A stretch of 64,000 nt of DNA from Bagarius yarrelli (lineage: Eukaryota; Chordata; Actinopteri; Siluriformes; Sisoridae). Positions 52,001-57,671 of the stretch are shown piece by piece. How positions within the stretch are numbered: the stretch's first letter is position 1; the number at the start of each line of letters is the position of its first letter. Below the pieces are notes generated by a model. That model was not told where the DNA came from. It searched no databases and saw nothing but the letters and a program-made list of their open reading frames with translations. Location: assembly GCA_005784505.1 (NCBI GenBank), contig VCAZ01000005.1:315001-379000 (forward strand), written 5' to 3'. The translations under genes and the position numbers were made by a program.

Positions 52001-52304
52001 AACCTTTTAGACAAAGTGAAAAAGAAACGCAAATCACCCAGACTGTATATTAGATATTGGGTGGGTGTGTGTTTATATACGTTAAACTACCAACCCTTTT
52101 TTCTACCAGCGACTCGGTCTTATCTTTTTTTTCTGAAAGTTTCATTAACGTAAAATAGAAAATGAGCTTCCGATATATATAAAATCCACTTAAGTATCAG
52201 ATTCGCGTTCACGGGCAACATTTTCTACCTTCCACATGAGCGTCCGCTTTGTTGATCATCTCCAAAAGAGTGGCATCTTTCGTCTTTCCCGTTATCCGCT
52301 TCAT
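25029..52304 (-). CDS. ano5: Anoctamin-5 (TMEM16E), complete, 20 coding exons
   Basis: A TMEM16-family membrane protein with Ca2+-dependent phospholipid scrambling activity in muscle and bone; human ANO5 mutations cause limb-girdle muscular dystrophy and gnathodiaphyseal dysplasia. Coding exons: 52304-52229, 40222-40161, 34575-34468, 33516-33448, 33352-33068, 32984-32865, 32766-32651, 31881-31747, 31502-31397, 30943-30883, 30465-30314, 29854-29780, 29511-29283, 29104-28926, 28585-28488, 27119-26989, 26869-26664, 25902-25700, 25476-25371, 25265-25029 (TAA). All introns are GT..AG and in phase; total 917 aa (human 913). The segment LEYEWDLVDFEEEQQQLQ (exon 11) is nearly identical to human ANO5 and separates it from ANO6. 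Ca2+-site acids of the family are kept: E620 region, E663 and E666 in YEYLEM, E695 and D699 in NNILEVRVDA. Exon 9 carries the cysteine-rich loop CPLCDKKC. Exons 1 and 2 are less certain (about 0.75) because the N terminus is poorly conserved. The a/b paralogue was not resolved. Confidence 0.95.
26023..26522. mobile_element. Tc1/mariner-like MITE (about 500 bp) in ano5 intron 17
   Basis: Its ends are inverted copies of each other. The left end reads TGCCGTGGTGGCCAAAATAA, and the right end, reverse-complemented, reads TACAGTGGTGGCCAAGATAA. The termini fit a TA target. GTGGTGGCCAAAAT is a common teleost Tc1-related terminus. The inside has no transposase frame, so the element is non-autonomous. 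It separates exon 17 from exon 18. Confidence 0.75.
29590..29758 (-). mobile_element. tRNA-derived SINE copy in ano5 intron 12
   Basis: Minus-strand head with a B-box-like GGTTCGATTCC relative at 29695-29705 and an A-box-like region near 29740. The tail includes the complement of TTTGGCAGAC..TTATCCAGAG, a hallmark of a common teleost SINE. Several related copies occur in this window (37.0, 41.6, 50.1, 52.9 and 54.2 kb). Confidence 0.7.
30230..30261. repeat. Poly(A/T) run in ano5 intron 11
   Basis: A run of about 30 A on the plus strand (poly-T in the transcript), starting 53 bp beyond the 3' border of exon 11. Runs like this are prone to sequencing and replication slippage. Confidence 0.9.
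31042..31120. repeat. (AT)n microsatellite in ano5 intron 9
   Basis: An interrupted AT-dinucleotide tract of about 80 bp between exons 9 and 10. It is strongly self-complementary. Confidence 0.9.
33612..33765 (+). repeat. Teleost interspersed repeat (CTTTATTTATATAGCAC family) in ano5 intron 3
   Basis: The block begins CAAGTCACCTTTATTTATAT and continues through a fragment resembling CCCCAACTGAGCAAGTCAGA. I recognise this as a high-copy fish repeat. A second copy, better preserved in its 3' part, is at 43340-43540. No coding capacity is visible. Confidence 0.55.
34845..35178. repeat. Direct repeat, copy 1, in ano5 intron 2
   Basis: About 335 bp that recurs in the same orientation at 36231-36582. 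The shared text runs from CACTTGTTAGTGCCAAAGGA to ATCACAGATGAACTTTCC, with scattered substitutions and small indels. The two copies are offset by about 1386 bp. Confidence 0.9.
35212..35348 (-). mobile_element. SINE-like repeat in ano5 intron 2
   Basis: Contains GGGGTTAGAGCACAGGGTCA, GGGTCTTGCTCAGAGACCCA and a terminal GAGCTACCACTGCCCC-like end. The same consensus is better preserved at 56835-57014, which suggests one family with two copies in this window. Confidence 0.6.
35790..35965 (-). repeat. Degenerate interspersed repeat, minus orientation
   Basis: Carries AGCCAATCCACCTACT and GGGAGAACATACACACACAA. These match the widespread fish repeat that usually reads 'AGCCAATCCACCTAC ... GGAGGAAACC ... 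GGGAGAACATGC'. Opposite-orientation relatives lie at 7980-8165 and 42880-43125. Confidence 0.5.
36231..36582. repeat. Direct repeat, copy 2, in ano5 intron 2
   Basis: Second copy of the 34845-35178 sequence, same orientation. It carries an extra AATAAATAAT-type insertion around 36440-36455. The roughly 1.05 kb between the copies holds a SINE-like element (35212-35348) and a degenerate interspersed repeat (35790-35965). The pair may be a tandem duplication or LTR-like ends. Confidence 0.9.
37004..37178 (-). mobile_element. tRNA-derived SINE copy in ano5 intron 2
   Basis: Minus-oriented copy of the window's commonest SINE. It has CAGACACCCTTATCCAGAGC near the low-coordinate end, AGCAGTTGAGGGTTAGGGGC in the middle and TCACTGAGCTACCACTTCC at the head end. 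It is more diverged than the copy at 41575. Confidence 0.7.
38360..38705 (+). mobile_element. LINE 3'-end remnant with CxxC..EH motif, ano5 intron 2
   Basis: Plus-strand translation near 38395-38460 gives CESCGKEETVEHTVILY. This matches the C-terminal cysteine/histidine motif of ORF2 in L1/Tx1-like fish LINEs. It is followed by a 3' region with TTGGTGGTGGAGGTACACC. The frame breaks shortly after the motif, so the copy is dead. Confidence 0.5.
39415..39597. repeat. Teleost interspersed repeat with ACTCAAGTA words
   Basis: Repeated internal words (TACTCAAGTAG, TTACTTGAGTAAA, TTTTACTCAAGTACA) end in CTACTCAGCCCACCTCTG. This is a terminus I recognise from many fish genomes. The inverted words allow hairpin formation. 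The family was not assigned. Confidence 0.5.
41128..41450 (+). repeat. Teleost interspersed repeat in ano5 intron 1
   Basis: Starts TTCAAGAAGCTTTATTGTCA, with GTACACAGTGAAATGAAA and a run of ACAAAACAAC words. This combination is a known abundant fish repeat. No coding frame is visible. Confidence 0.5.
41575..41775 (+). mobile_element. Well-preserved tRNA-derived SINE in ano5 intron 1
   Basis: The plus-strand head TGGTGGCTCATGGTTAAGGT resembles an A box, and GTGGGTTCGATTTCCAGC contains a near-consensus B box. The body has CCCCTGAGCAAGACCCTTAA. The tail GCTCTGGATAAGGGCGTCTG is followed by AAATGTAAATG. This is the best copy of the family here and could serve as a consensus reference for the others. 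Confidence 0.8.
42880..43125 (+). mobile_element. Interspersed repeat with ATGG-rich 3' tail, ano5 intron 1
   Basis: Carries AGACTGACTGGCAACCGGTC, a CAGCTGGGAAAGACTCCAGC segment and the end AATAAGCGGGTATAGATAAT followed by GGATGG. This is the usual 3' end of a very abundant fish non-LTR/SINE repeat. A more degenerate copy lies at 7980-8165. Confidence 0.6.
43340..43540 (+). repeat. Second copy of the CTTTATTTATATAGCAC repeat family
   Basis: Contains GGTGGCAAGGAAAAACTACC, GAGATGATTTTAGGAAG and AGGGACCAGACTCATGGGGA. These match the 3' half of the family whose 5' half is seen at 33612. It lies in ano5 intron 1. Confidence 0.55.
43988..44380. mobile_element. hAT-like MITE (about 390 bp), ano5 intron 1
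   Basis: The left end is AGGGCTGCACGATGTT. The right end, reverse-complemented, is AGGAATGCACGATATA, which gives imperfect terminal inverted repeats. The interior words TTGCAATATATATTGCAAT and ACGATATATCGTGCA are the hallmark of a very common fish element. There is no transposase frame. Target duplications are not clear. Confidence 0.65.
45625..46275. repeat. Diverged local tandem duplication in ano5 intron 1
   Basis: A segment at 46009-46075 (CCACATGCATGGTTTTACTT to ACAAACCAACAATTCAA) is repeated at 46090-46157 with small indels. A longer, weaker match pairs 45787-45925 with 46160-46275: both read GTGGTCTC, then a GGACGCCACATTAA-like word, then a CACTTCAGGAC-like word. Short CA-rich tracts link the copies. 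Confidence 0.6.
47488..47969. mobile_element. Non-autonomous Tc1-like element (about 480 bp), ano5 intron 1
   Basis: The left end reads TACACTGTCAAAAGTTTGCG. The right end, reverse-complemented, reads TACACTATATTGCCAAAAGT, then continues to TTTGTGGACA. The inverted termini with TA borders match a common teleost Tc1-related MITE. The internal GCACTGTCATGCTGGTAGT is a degraded fragment typical of these elements. Confidence 0.65.
50092..50262 (-). mobile_element. tRNA-derived SINE copy in ano5 intron 1
   Basis: Minus orientation. TATTTGGCAGACGCCCTGAC is the tail side and GCTGGGAATCAAACCCCTGA holds the complement of the B box. It lies directly upstream (in plus coordinates) of the RTE fragment at 50345. 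Confidence 0.7.
50345..51755 (-). mobile_element. RTE-type LINE 3' fragment interrupted by a minisatellite
   Basis: Minus-strand translation of 50606-50720 gives LRKKQVAELEVAELNML followed by RFSLGVTRLDKIRNED. This is the conserved region after the reverse transcriptase domain in RTE-clade LINEs (compare MRMLRWSLGLTRLDHVRNED in BovB). The 3' end at about 50345-50600 (GGGGACGCCACAGCGAATCA) and the upstream RT part at 51540-51755 (ACACTTTCCCCTGGATTCTA, CTCCACCCATTCCAACCTGC) also match the usual fish RTE layout. Between them the codons for a VRPAMMYGLET-type motif have been amplified into a tandem array. The element is inactive. It lies in ano5 intron 1. Confidence 0.8.
50716..51530 (-). repeat. 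36-bp minisatellite, about 22 units, within an RTE-type ORF
   Basis: The unit reads CCACTGTCTCTAAACCATAC then ATCATAGCTGGTCTCA (36 bp, equal to 12 codons). On the minus strand one unit encodes V-R-P-A-M-M-Y-G-L-E-T plus a variable residue (V, L, A or I). I count about 22 units. Most are exactly 36 bp; a few carry indels, near 50827, 51061, 51110, 51150 and 51330. The variable codon, seen as CACTG, CAATG or CGCTG, forms sub-blocks: CAATG units are grouped at about 50910-51130. That suggests amplification of multi-unit blocks. It arose from a single codon block of the LINE. Confidence 0.95.
51977..51998. repeat. (GT)n microsatellite
   Basis: Eleven GT units in ano5 intron 1, about 230 bp from exon 1. 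Confidence 0.9.
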
Positions 52305-52891
52305 CTTTACAGAAAGAAAGCAGTGATCGCCTTCAGGAAACCTGCTGTTAAAACTCCGAGAAGTTCATTATATTAAACAAATTCCATATTCCGGAGAAGA
52401 AATTCTTCATTACAACTCCCCCCCAGTTCATATATCCCAATTCCGAAATCAGAGACAGGGGCGAAGGCTGGGTCAGAAATCCTTCCGCACTTTCTTCCTA
52501 AGTGGACTACCTTCTACTATAATGAGTACACTACCTAGTGTACTTAATAATAAAAGAGAGCAATTTAAGATGCAGCCCAGGGCGGAAAGAAATGGGAGTG
52601 GCTTATAAACGTCAATTTCTTTCGGAAAAAAGAGGTCTGGAATTTTTTTTTTTTTTATTTATTTAGTCTTTTTTATTTTTTTTCCTGGAATCATTTCCTG
52701 GAAATGTTTAAAGGTTATGTGATTTACTGTATCTGTGAAATAAGAGAGAATAGAGGATGAATACACTGAATAAAGGATAGAGAATCTACATTAAGTAAAT
52801 GATTTAGAATAAAGAGTATTAATACCCACTAACAGAAATTAATTTTTAGGTTATATATAAGTTTTATATTTGTGTGCTGTTTTAAACTATG

Positions 52892-53024
52892 GGAAAGTGG
52901 TGGCTCAGTGTTGGACTGATACCTGGAGTACGAGGGTTTGATTCCCAGTACCACCGATCCACCACTGCTGGGCCCCTGAGCAAGGCCCTTAACCACCAAT
53001 TGTTAGTCGCTGTAAATGTAAATG
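52892..53024 (+). mobile_element. tRNA-derived SINE copy between ano5 and tssc4
   Basis: Plus orientation: GTGGTGGCTCAGTGTTGGAC gives the A-box side, GAGGGTTTGATTCCCAG the B box, and CCCCTGAGCAAGGCCCTTAA the body. It is truncated before the GGATAAGGGCGTCTG part and then ends in GTAAATGTAAATG. Confidence 0.75.
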
Positions 53025-53550
53025 TATCTCCTGGGGTATTACGGGGTGTGAGATGAAAACGCCTCCTGAATAAGCACTATGCACATTTATACACTCATTC
53101 ACACCAAATGTGTGACCAACTTGGTCTGTCATGCCGATGACCTGGTTCCAAGGAAAGGACCTATTACGTTGCTAATTCGGTTTCTGTTCGGTGATAAAAC
53201 GTTTTTTGTTTTTTTGTTTTTAATAAAAAGTACCAACCCAGTAAATGCACATTTTCCGAACATTTGGTTCCCCTTCGGTTTTTCCCTTGAGGTTTTTTAA
53301 TGGTTATATAAAACAAACCTTTTGTAAAAGTTGCAGTTATGTTTTTTATAGCGGTAATCACAAAACAACAATATCTCAATATCATTATTTGAAAATAAAG
53401 ACGTTATGCTAATTTAGGGTTTATGAACTAAACGTCATAGAATAAAATTTTTAACACTTAAACCCCAACAAATACTTACAAAAATTTTACCTTAGCACAA
53501 CCTTTTAAGCACTATTCCCAAAATGTTTCCATTTATAAAGTGTTGCTGTG

Positions 53551-53566
53551 CCTCCCTCTGCTGGAC
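53551..53566 (-). promoter_or_regulatory. CTCF-like motif, minus orientation
   Basis: CCTCCCTCTGCTGGAC is the reverse complement of GTCCAGCAGAGGGAGG and fits the CTCF core (CCAGCAGRKGGC-type). Called by eye only. Confidence 0.4.
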
Positions 53567-53618
53567 GAACTGACAATCACACACTTAAAACAGTGAAATA
53601 GATTTGTTACCGTTTTGT

Positions 53619-53633
53619 GCACTAGGGGGCGAT
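53619..53633 (+). promoter_or_regulatory. CTCF-like motif, plus orientation
   Basis: GCACTAGGGGGCGAT fits the CTCF core (CACTAGGGGGC). It lies 52 bp from the minus-oriented motif at 53551, so the pair points apart. Confidence 0.45.
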
Positions 53634-54242
53634 ATACACATTGTTCTCTGCTTACAAGTACAGCACGAAGAAGAGGAAAATTACGGTATGGGTTTAATGT
53701 GCATTTTATTTTTATTTTTGCTAGTTTATTATTTGTAAAATCTATTTGTTTTTTATACATTTATATTGTACCAAATATGCACACCTCCAAAAAATAAAAT
53801 CAAAGAAAATTTTGGTTGTACCATTTCCGTGTAGCAAAACATCGTTAGCTGATTATTTAGCTTTAAGCTATTTGCTTGCTATTAACATATTAAAATGACA
53901 GTTCTGCAGAATGTCCCAGTTTTGCAGAATTTCCCGTGTTTGACTACACATGCACCGTGTTTGCTTATACCGTGTTTTCCAGTCGGACTATCTGTTCTGC
54001 GTCATGGCGATGATCCGTGTGAAGTTTAGCATCACTGCTGAAATGGGAATCTCTCAGATCCTGTGAGTCTTCAATCACAGTAAGGCGCACCAGTGTGCAC
54101 AAGTGTCAGTTTGGGGCAGTAGTGCGCTTTTATCATCAGATTGTCGGTGGATCTCTGGTCCTGGAACACTTTTAGGACTGTACATTTTATTTTATTGTCT
54201 CTGATACACGTGGTCCAACCGATCAGCAAGTTCTATTTACAT

Positions 54243-54410
54243 TTCTGGCATTTTGGCACACGCCCTGACTTACATTTCTCTCTTTTATACAACTAAACAA
54301 TTAGGGGGTTAAGGGCCCTCGCTTAGGGGCCCCATCAGTGTGAACTTTCTGGTGCTGGGAATTGAACCCATGATCCTCCAATTAGCAGTCAAACAGTTTC
54401 CCACCGGTTA
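54243..54410 (-). mobile_element. tRNA-derived SINE copy upstream of tssc4
   Basis: Minus orientation. CATTTTGGCACACGCCCTGA is on the tail side and GGGAATTGAACCCATGATCC holds the complement of the B box. If the tssc4 5' exons are real, this copy lies in a 5' UTR intron. Confidence 0.7.
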
Positions 54411-54493
54411 AAGTTAAGTTGTCGTGTGTTGGAAAAATATTAAAATGTGCAGAACAAGAGAGACTCCAGGACCAGAATTGGGGACCTGTGACT

Positions 54494-54680
54494 AAGGCTG
54501 TCACAATTATTAAATAATCGATTAAATAATCCAGCCGGGATCGTTGAATCCAACCGCAATTATGCACAGTTTTACACAGTACAATTAATCGTTAAAGCCC
54601 CAAAACAGGCAATAAATCATAATCAAAATTATTTTATTGACAATTAATCGTCACCCAAATTTGATAATCGTGACAGTCCT
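54494..54680. mobile_element. Short MITE with GGCTGTCAC ends
   Basis: The left end is AAGGCTGTCACAATTATTAA. The right end, reverse-complemented, is AGGACTGTCACGATTATCAA. The interior holds three copies of an AATTAATCG/AATAATCG word. About 187 bp, no coding capacity. The style is hAT-like. Confidence 0.6.
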
Positions 54681-54964
54681 ACCTGTGACCGTCCCAACTG
54701 TACTAACACACTGTTTTTTCTAAATTTATACAGAAGTGGCTGTTGGAAATTATTAGTAAAGGTAAGCACCCTTCATTTCTGTATAATTATGGTTTTGGTG
54801 TAATTAACGTCACCTTATTTAACCAATTTAAAGAACTATTAATGACATGTTAACATACTTTGTGTTAAAATAAATAAATCGTTATGAATCATAAATAAAT
54901 GTACCCTCTTTATCACAGGATTTTTATTAGTCAGTTCTAAGAGTTTCAGCACTATATCAGCACT

Positions 54965-55870
54965 ATGAGTGACCAAAAGTCTAGAGATGACACGCCTAAC
55001 AGTCTGTCCAACCGGGACACCATTGACCTGCCCGACGATGCGTCTTTGAGTGACTCGGATCCTGATGAGTCTACACAGCCCCTCAGCAAAAAAGTTGAGG
55101 AATTGTCTTCTTCCTCTGATGAAGAGAAGCTTCAGCATGAAGGCGATCCACCCCAAGAAACAACCACGTTCAAGTTGACTGGTGGTAGTTTGGGCTTTTC
55201 ATTCCGCAGTAGAAGCATCTTTGATCAACTGGATAGTGCTGTGAAGATCACTTCGAGTCAGCTAACTGAAGACAACGTCATCGATGGTGCGTTTGCACGA
55301 CCTGCTCCACCATCGCCTCCTATAAAACTACAAAATACAGAAAAAACCAGAAAAGCTTTAACCAAGACAGTACCAGACTACCAGCTTCACCCTGAGCGGT
55401 GGACCCGCTATGACCTGGATGATGTTGCTGAGACAGATGATAGAAAAAACAGCCAAGTGGCTCATGAGTTTATACAGGGACTCCGAAACCATAAGAGATC
55501 CCAAGAAGCTGCTGCAAGTATGTTCAGCCCAGATTTCAACCAGGATCACAGCAGCAGCTCAGAACACAGGATTATCTTCACTAAGCCCAGTCAGTGCTCC
55601 AAAGACGAAGGACAAGATCTGCACAAGGTGGACCGAGCAAAGACTAAAGAGGTTGGTTTAGTTCACTTGGACGAAGAACAGGAAGATGAAGACGAAGAAG
55701 AAAGGGGAAAGAAGGAATCTGTTCCTTGCAAGTTTGGCGAGAAAAAGAAAAGAAAGTGGATGGACGAAAGCAATATTGAGGAAGAAAACAAAGAAACTAA
55801 TGTTATGTTCAGTAGTGGGAGAAAAGTGAACCGCAAAAACATCCGCAAGTCAGTTGAAGATGAGGACTAA
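54965..55870 (+). CDS. tssc4: TSSC4, U5 snRNP assembly factor, complete single coding exon
   Basis: The product is a nuclear protein that, in human cells, binds U5 snRNP proteins and assists tri-snRNP assembly. The 301-aa frame has the family's conserved islands in order. These are an acidic/serine N terminus with DASLSDSDPDES (about 25-36), FKLTGGSLGFSFRSRSIFDQ (69-88), VPDYQLHPERWTRYDLDDV (136-154; human VPDYVAHPERWTKYSLEDV) and FNQD..HRIIFTKP (191-208; human FNQD..GRVIFTKP). Near the C terminus is an acidic run (236-247) followed by KKKRK (260-264), a likely nuclear signal. The protein looks mostly disordered. Human TSSC4 is about 329 aa, so the length fits. The start has A at -3. An intron acceptor (TTATCACAG) at 54910-54918 shows a spliced 5' UTR. 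It is divergent from ano5 and in tandem with ano9. Confidence 0.93.
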   Translation: MSDQKSRDDTPNSLSNRDTIDLPDDASLSDSDPDESTQPLSKKVEELSSSSDEEKLQHEGDPPQETTTFKLTGGSLGFSFRSRSIFDQLDSAVKITSSQLTEDNVIDGAFARPAPPSPPIKLQNTEKTRKALTKTVPDYQLHPERWTRYDLDDVAETDDRKNSQVAHEFIQGLRNHKRSQEAAASMFSPDFNQDHSSSSEHRIIFTKPSQCSKDEGQDLHKVDRAKTKEVGLVHLDEEQEDEDEEERGKKESVPCKFGEKKKRKWMDESNIEEENKETNVMFSSGRKVNRKNIRKSVEDED

Positions 55871-56075
55871 AATCTGTGTGCCTGCATGTTCTCAACAATG
55901 ATCTCATCTGAGAATCTTTGCACTTACCAGTTTTATTATTTGTTATGGTTATAAAAGCAAGTCTAACCCAGAGAAATTACCCATTTATGCATTTTTTTAA
56001 AGAAACATCTGTTTTCTGATTCATTATTTGTATTTTTGTGTGAAACCGAATTGCTGTAAACAAGTACACAGTTTT

Positions 56076-56085
56076 AATAAATAAA
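56076..56085 (+). terminator. tssc4: Overlapping AATAAA poly(A) signals of tssc4
   Basis: AATAAATAAA gives two overlapping canonical hexamers 206 bp after the stop codon. This is the first AATAAA downstream of tssc4. Confidence 0.7.
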
Positions 56086-56834
56086 AGTGAATCTAGTTAT
56101 TTTTTCTTGTAGTTTCAGTAGTAAAAAGACTGATATCATATCACTATGTAAATTGTGCTTATGGACAATATCCCAGGACAGATTTCATGCTGTAACACAT
56201 TTGCTAACACACACTATACTGAACTGAACTGAACTGTCTCTCATGTGATCTAAAAAATATATCCTTTAACACTCATTTGCTATTTTATCAGTTAGATCAA
56301 CCATCTAGCTGGACTTTATTCATATAAACCTGATTAATAGCTTGTCAGTTGTTATGCATGACATTTCAACTCAATTAAATTTAGTCAATAGGTATGAGCC
56401 TAACCACGGAGTAGATATTATTTGGTAGTGGATGATTCGATTCCTAACACTAAAGAATTAGTAACATGCCACACTCCATTAAGATCTCCAGTAAGTCTTT
56501 ACCAGGCGTAACCAAACTATGGTCCAGGGATCGGATACGGCCTGCATCCATATTTAAACCAGCCGTCTAAACAATGCCAGAGACAAATTTTTAAAATTAA
56601 ATATGTTAAATGTTAAAGGTTGGTTTTCACACTACCTCAGTTATTAACGTAGCCTAATGAGACATTCAAGCTAACGTTTTATAGTGGCTTAGACCGAGAC
56701 AAGTTGATTTAGGAAGTTTAACCAGTGGATGAGTGGGGTTTAGTTATAGTTAAATATAAAATAAATAAATACAACTTCATTGTGCGAGGTACATGTACAG
56801 AGCCAATGAAATGCAGTGGTTTTTCGCACATCTT

Positions 56835-57014
56835 AGTAAGTTTGGGGTCAGAGCGCAGGATCAGCTATGATGCAGTGCTCCTGGAGCAAGAAGGGTTAAG
56901 GGTCTTGCTCAAGGACCCAACAGTGGTTGACTTGACTTGGTGGGGCTTGAACCCAGGTGTTTCTGGTCAGAGCAGCAACTCAGCACCTTAACCATTTGAG
57001 CCACCACTGCCCCC
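56835..57014 (-). mobile_element. SINE-like repeat between tssc4 and ano9
   Basis: Contains TTTGGGGTCAGAGCGCAGGA, AGGGTTAAGGGTCTTGCTCA, GGGGCTTGAACCCAGGTGTT and TGAGCCACCACTGCCCCC. It is the better-preserved relative of the copy at 35212-35348. Confidence 0.65.
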
Positions 57015-57379
57015 TTAAATAAAAAAAAAAAATTCCTATCTGTCATTCTTCATCTACAATCCAGACTGAAAGGGGAAAAAATATGTTGAATATGTCCCAG
57101 AAAAAAAAATGAGGGACCTCTGATCTGCAAAATATTTTTAGTGGTCTTATTATATTATCCAAACCGGTCTAGTAATAATTTATTATTTACTAGTACTTAT
57201 TGTCAAAAACATCATTATCATCTTCTTCAGTAATAGCCCAGAAACAATAACAGAGGAGAATGTCAGTATATAACAGGATCACACACACACACACACACGC
57301 CTAGAGAGTAAAAATCCACCCACTTAATCTTTTTCTGAGGTATTCAGCAGAAGAATTCATGCCGGTTTCAGTCTCTGCT

Positions 57380-57671
57380 GTTCTCCTGTAACATTAACAC
57401 GGTCGTAGTGCAGTGACGTCACAGACTTTCACCTGTAAAGCAGGTACAGGCAACTTCGGGCGCGCGCACAACTTTTGCGCAGAGGATTCCGGAGAATCAG
57501 GTAACACGGAAGTGCCAGAGAGAAACTTGTTTTTAATCCTAAACACCCGAGAGACTTTTTGTGTTTTTGTTAGTCGTGAAACGGAGGACACTGCAGATGT
57601 GGACGACAGAAAAGAACTGAGTGCACATTTCAGTTAATGAGCGTCGATCCGAAAAACTCCGAAAATTCGCC
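57380..57671 (+). promoter_or_regulatory. ano9 upstream region: probable promoter and 5' UTR
   Basis: Higher in CpG than its flanks (for example GGGCGCGCGCACAACTTTTG near 57457), directly before the ano9 start. It holds a 74-codon plus-strand frame (57413-57637) that is most likely a chance or upstream ORF. No clear TATA box was seen. Confidence 0.4.

Larger units (their letters stand above)
52305..53940. other. Divergent ano5/tssc4 intergenic region: no coding gene seen
   Basis: This region starts at the ano5 start codon and contains the ano5 5' UTR and promoter (position unknown). It also holds a plus-strand SINE (52892-53024) and two CTCF-like motifs (53551-53566 and 53619-53633). The 52490-52570 segment carries short AGTGTACTTA-like words similar to the repeat in slc17a6 intron 4. 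Open frames here are short and unsupported. Confidence 0.6.
54004..54761 (+). other. tssc4: Possible tssc4 5' non-coding exons with an upstream ORF
   Basis: A donor-like CCT|GTGAGT ends a possible first exon at 54062. A small candidate exon at 54734-54761 is bounded by TTTATACAG and GGTAAGC. The CDS exon would start at 54919 after TTATCACAG. If joined, an ATG at 54004 would open a frame of about 33 codons ending in a stop inside the CDS exon, before the real start. Human TSSC4 also keeps its CDS in a late exon. Inference only. Confidence 0.35.

Noticed and set aside
54839..55156. 105-residue minus-strand ORF over tssc4
   Set aside because: Shadow of the conserved plus-strand tssc4 frame.
57413..57637. 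74-residue ORF before ano9
   Set aside because: Separate from the ano9 frame, in the CpG-rich 5' region, ends before the ano9 start; at most an upstream ORF.
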